DNA from: Chloroflexales bacterium
Lineage (GTDB): Bacteria; Chloroflexota; Chloroflexia; Chloroflexales; Chloroflexaceae
Assembly (NCBI GenBank): GCA_013336035.1
Contig: JAAXUL010000087.1
Span: 1-14,422 of the forward strand
Direction of reading: 5' to 3'
DNA length: 14,422 bases
The position numbers and the translations under genes are program-made. The notes under the pieces are model-generated. The model was not told where the DNA came from. It saw only the letters and a program-made list of their open reading frames with translations, and ran no database searches. Shown piece after piece: positions 12,936 through 14,422 of this stretch (its first letter is position 1; every line of letters begins with the position of its first letter).

Positions 12936-13793
12936 ATGATGGACGCACCCAGGATTCGGCTGACGAAGGAGAAGGAGACCTACCTCGCCACGCTTTACGG
13001 CAAGGCATTGGACGCCCACGTGGCGCACCCGATCCTCGGCGACCATTTTGCCGCGGATGCCGTTGCGCGCATCGACTACGACTTTACAGAGCTCAAGCTG
13101 CCCAATGGCGGCGAGATCACGCTGCCCCTGCGCGCCTGGCACTTCGACCAGTGGACTCGCGCCTTTCTGGCGGCCTACCCCGCCGCGACCGTCCTGCACC
13201 TCGGCTGTGGCCTCGACACCCGTGTGGAGCGCATCGACCCCGGGCCGCAGGTCCGCTGGTACGATGTCGACATGCCTGATGTCATCGCGCTGCGTGCGCA
13301 GCTGTATCCCGAGCGTGCGGGCTATCAGCGGATTGGCGCCTCGGTGACCGACCTCACCTGGCTCGACGCGATCCCCGGCGACACCCCCGTGCTCGTCGTC
13401 GCCGAGGGCCTGGTGCAGTACCTGCCCGCGCCGGAGGGGACGGCGCTGTTTCGCCGTATCACCGAGCAGTTTCCCCGCGGCCAGATCGCGTTCGACGGCT
13501 ACAGCGGGGCGATGGTGCGCCTGGTCGCGCGCCTGGCGACGGTGCGTGGGGCCAAGGTCGAGCTAGTCTGGGGCATCGACGACCCGCAGGACCTCGAGCG
13601 GCAGGTTCCGCGGCTGCGCCTGGTCGAGGACGTCGCGTTCTTGACGATGCCCGAGCTGCAACGCCGGATGGCCAGAGACGTATCTACCTGGGCGCTGTCT
13701 CGGGTGCTGGGGCAACTCCCGTTCTATCGGAACCTGGTCCGGCACCTGCGCTATGCGTTTGGCGAGGAGCCGGCGGCACGGGTGGCGCCGTGA
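12936..13793 (+). CDS. Class I SAM-dependent methyltransferase of the leucine carboxyl methyltransferase (LCM/PPM) family
   Basis: 285 residues from ATG 12936; the GGGAGG site at 12928-12933 would also serve ATG 12939. Signature blocks of the LCM family are present: KEKETYLATLYGKALDAHVA, LRAWHFDQWTRAFLAAYP, the SAM-binding loop VLHLGCGLDTRVERI (88-100), WYDVDMPDVIALR (acidic residue for the ribose), and VVAEGLVQYLPAPEG in the position of the family's EGV-x-MYL motif. Bacterial members methylate small molecules or O-linked groups, often polyketide precursors, and the substrate cannot be predicted here. There is no biosynthetic cluster next to it. It is intact and is followed by a large hairpin at 13830-13863. 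Confidence 0.9.
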   Translation: MMDAPRIRLTKEKETYLATLYGKALDAHVAHPILGDHFAADAVARIDYDFTELKLPNGGEITLPLRAWHFDQWTRAFLAAYPAATVLHLGCGLDTRVERIDPGPQVRWYDVDMPDVIALRAQLYPERAGYQRIGASVTDLTWLDAIPGDTPVLVVAEGLVQYLPAPEGTALFRRITEQFPRGQIAFDGYSGAMVRLVARLATVRGAKVELVWGIDDPQDLERQVPRLRLVEDVAFLTMPELQRRMARDVSTWALSRVLGQLPFYRNLVRHLRYAFGEEPAARVAP

Positions 13794-13829
13794 GCGGAGC
13801 GCGCTTATCCGTGGCGTTCGGATCGTCAC

Positions 13830-13863
13830 GGCGCGGGCATGGGCTGCGGCCCACGCCCGCGCC
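13830..13863. terminator. Large bidirectional hairpin between convergent genes
   Basis: GGCGCGGGC (13830-13838) pairs with GCCCGCGCC (13855-13863); after a two-base mismatch GGGC (13841-13844) pairs with GCCC (13849-13852) around TGCG. It separates the methyltransferase from the convergent small acidic gene and probably ends both transcripts, though neither side has a T run. Confidence 0.6.
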
Positions 13864-13879
13864 TCAAGCCGGGGTGCTG

Positions 13880-14179
13880 CTACGCCAACTCGGCGGCGGA
13901 CAGCGGGTGGTTGCGCGGCTCATCCCAGTTGAGGGCGGCCTCAGCAAGGTTGAAGCGGGCCACCCCGACGGCCTCAGCCACGCGGCCGGCGGCGAGGAGG
14001 TCGTGGACCTCGTCGTCGGCGCCGGCGAGCAGCTGCTCGAGCTCGTCGGCAGTGAGGGCGATGCCGGGCTCAGCGAGGGCGCGGGCGATGGCGGCGTGGT
14101 CGGCAGTGGTGAGGTGCAAGCGCTGCGCGCCAGCTTCGCTAACGTCGTCGGCGGCGGGGCGGGTGTCGGTGGTGGCCAT
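13880..14179 (-). CDS. Small acidic helical protein of unknown function
   Basis: 99 residues from the ATG at 14179, with a good AAGGAGA site. The frame continues upstream, but that part is the repeated leader and not protein-conserved. After an N-terminus MATTDTRPAADD the protein is Ala/Glu/Asp-rich and helical: LHLTTADHAAIARALAEPG, LTADELEQLLAGADDEVHD, LLAAGRVAEAVGVARFNLAE, ending in NHPLSAAELA. There is no membrane segment, no cysteine and no motif that I recognise. Its first codons (ATGGCCAC) match those of ssb, and both genes carry the same leader, so the two may be coregulated or belong to one mobile module. No function is assigned. Confidence 0.7.
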   Translation of the reverse strand: MATTDTRPAADDVSEAGAQRLHLTTADHAAIARALAEPGIALTADELEQLLAGADDEVHDLLAAGRVAEAVGVARFNLAEAALNWDEPRNHPLSAAELA

Positions 14180-14210
14180 CAGGGTCTCCTTCCTGCGGCG
14201 TCTCGTCAGT

Positions 14211-14336
14211 TCCTGGCCCAGGCAGGCCACCGCCCCCGGCACCGGGGCAAGGAACGAGGCTGACCAGTCATGCTCGGGGCGGGGGCCCCGAAAGACGGTC
14301 GGCCCTTGCGCCGGGGCTGTGGGGTGTGGCAGGCTG
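14211..14336 (-). ncRNA. Candidate structured leader, copy A (upstream of the acidic protein gene)
   Basis: 126 nt, homologous to 11034-11160. Proposed pairs: CCCCGGCGC with GTGCCGGGG (nine pairs, one G-U), GCAAGG with CCTTGC, GGCCGACC with GGTCAGCC (one C/A mismatch), and the same apical CGGGGC-CCCC-GCCCCG hairpin. Compared with the ssb copy, one pair changes from U-A to G-C on both sides, and one G/C pair is lost together with its partner. It ends 31 bases before the ATG (37 in the ssb copy). Upstream, 14337-14422 shows nothing recognisable. Confidence 0.6.
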
Positions 14337-14422
14337 AGCAGGACAGAACCCAGACGCCCGCGGGGAAGACACGGAGGCGCGGCCACGCCGATCAGGCCGC
14401 CCTTCCCAAACGAGCCCCCCGC

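Noticed and set aside
11834..13279. A 481-residue open frame across three genes
   Set aside because: Only its middle part is real (the lipoprotein signal and first half of the CAP domain); the ends are other-frame readings of the zinc-ribbon and methyltransferase genes.

Overview
The window is GC-rich (by eye well above 60 % G+C). It carries a CcdA-thioredoxin fusion, a DUF1622 membrane protein, a leucine-carboxyl-methyltransferase-type enzyme and SWIM-like genes. This mix would fit a filamentous Chloroflexota bacterium, but that assignment is inference and no rRNA or other marker is present to prove it.

Layout. (1) 1-4041, envelope/redox block: the N-terminus of a membrane-anchored protein (possibly molybdopterin oxidoreductase-like), then a two-gene operon of a thioredoxin-fold lipoprotein with a Met-rich 17-residue repeat followed by a DipZ-type CcdA+thioredoxin fusion. 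A divergent DUF1622 membrane protein and a HAD dehalogenase-like protein follow. (2) 4042-6201: a two-component system (OmpR-type regulator and a four-TM histidine kinase) behind a possible repeat operator. (3) 6202-10433, a decayed accessory region: a promoter, a tandem 11-bp repeat, the 3' half of a tRNA-Arg(CCU)-like sequence with a strong terminator, and a beheaded tyrosine integrase. These look like the attachment module of an integrating element. Next come a frameshifted SWIM-finger gene, an intact GNAT acetyltransferase, a frameshifted GyrI-like gene fused to the tail of an NTF2-like gene, a gutted serine/threonine dehydratase, and a small gene interrupted by a short repeat. (4) 10434-14422: an SSB gene, a membrane zinc-ribbon protein, a frameshifted CAP-domain lipoprotein, a SAM-dependent methyltransferase and a small acidic protein.

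Two patterns stand out beyond ordinary genes. First, an identical 37-bp sequence occurs twice in opposite orientation (9656-9692 and 10347-10383). In each case removing the same 28 bp restores the reading frame of the gene it interrupts, and in each case the rebuilt target reads CGATCGCGG. The insert is two 13-nt mini-hairpins of GCGAAGC type flanked by AT, so it behaves like a very small mobile repeat. Second, a ~127-nt block upstream of ssb (11034-11160) is repeated at about 85 % identity upstream of the small acidic gene (14211-14336). It has the same orientation and nearly the same distance to the start codon, can fold as one long rod, and the two copies show a compensatory base-pair change and a paired one-base insertion. 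This looks like an undescribed structured leader RNA or an equivalent DNA structure shared by two genes.

The thioredoxin genes probably act together in extracytoplasmic disulfide reduction: DipZ moves electrons across the membrane and the lipoprotein is a plausible acceptor. The many single-base frameshifts between 7 and 13 kb could be true decay or assembly indels. The precise 28-bp insertions and the large deletions cannot be explained by sequencing error.
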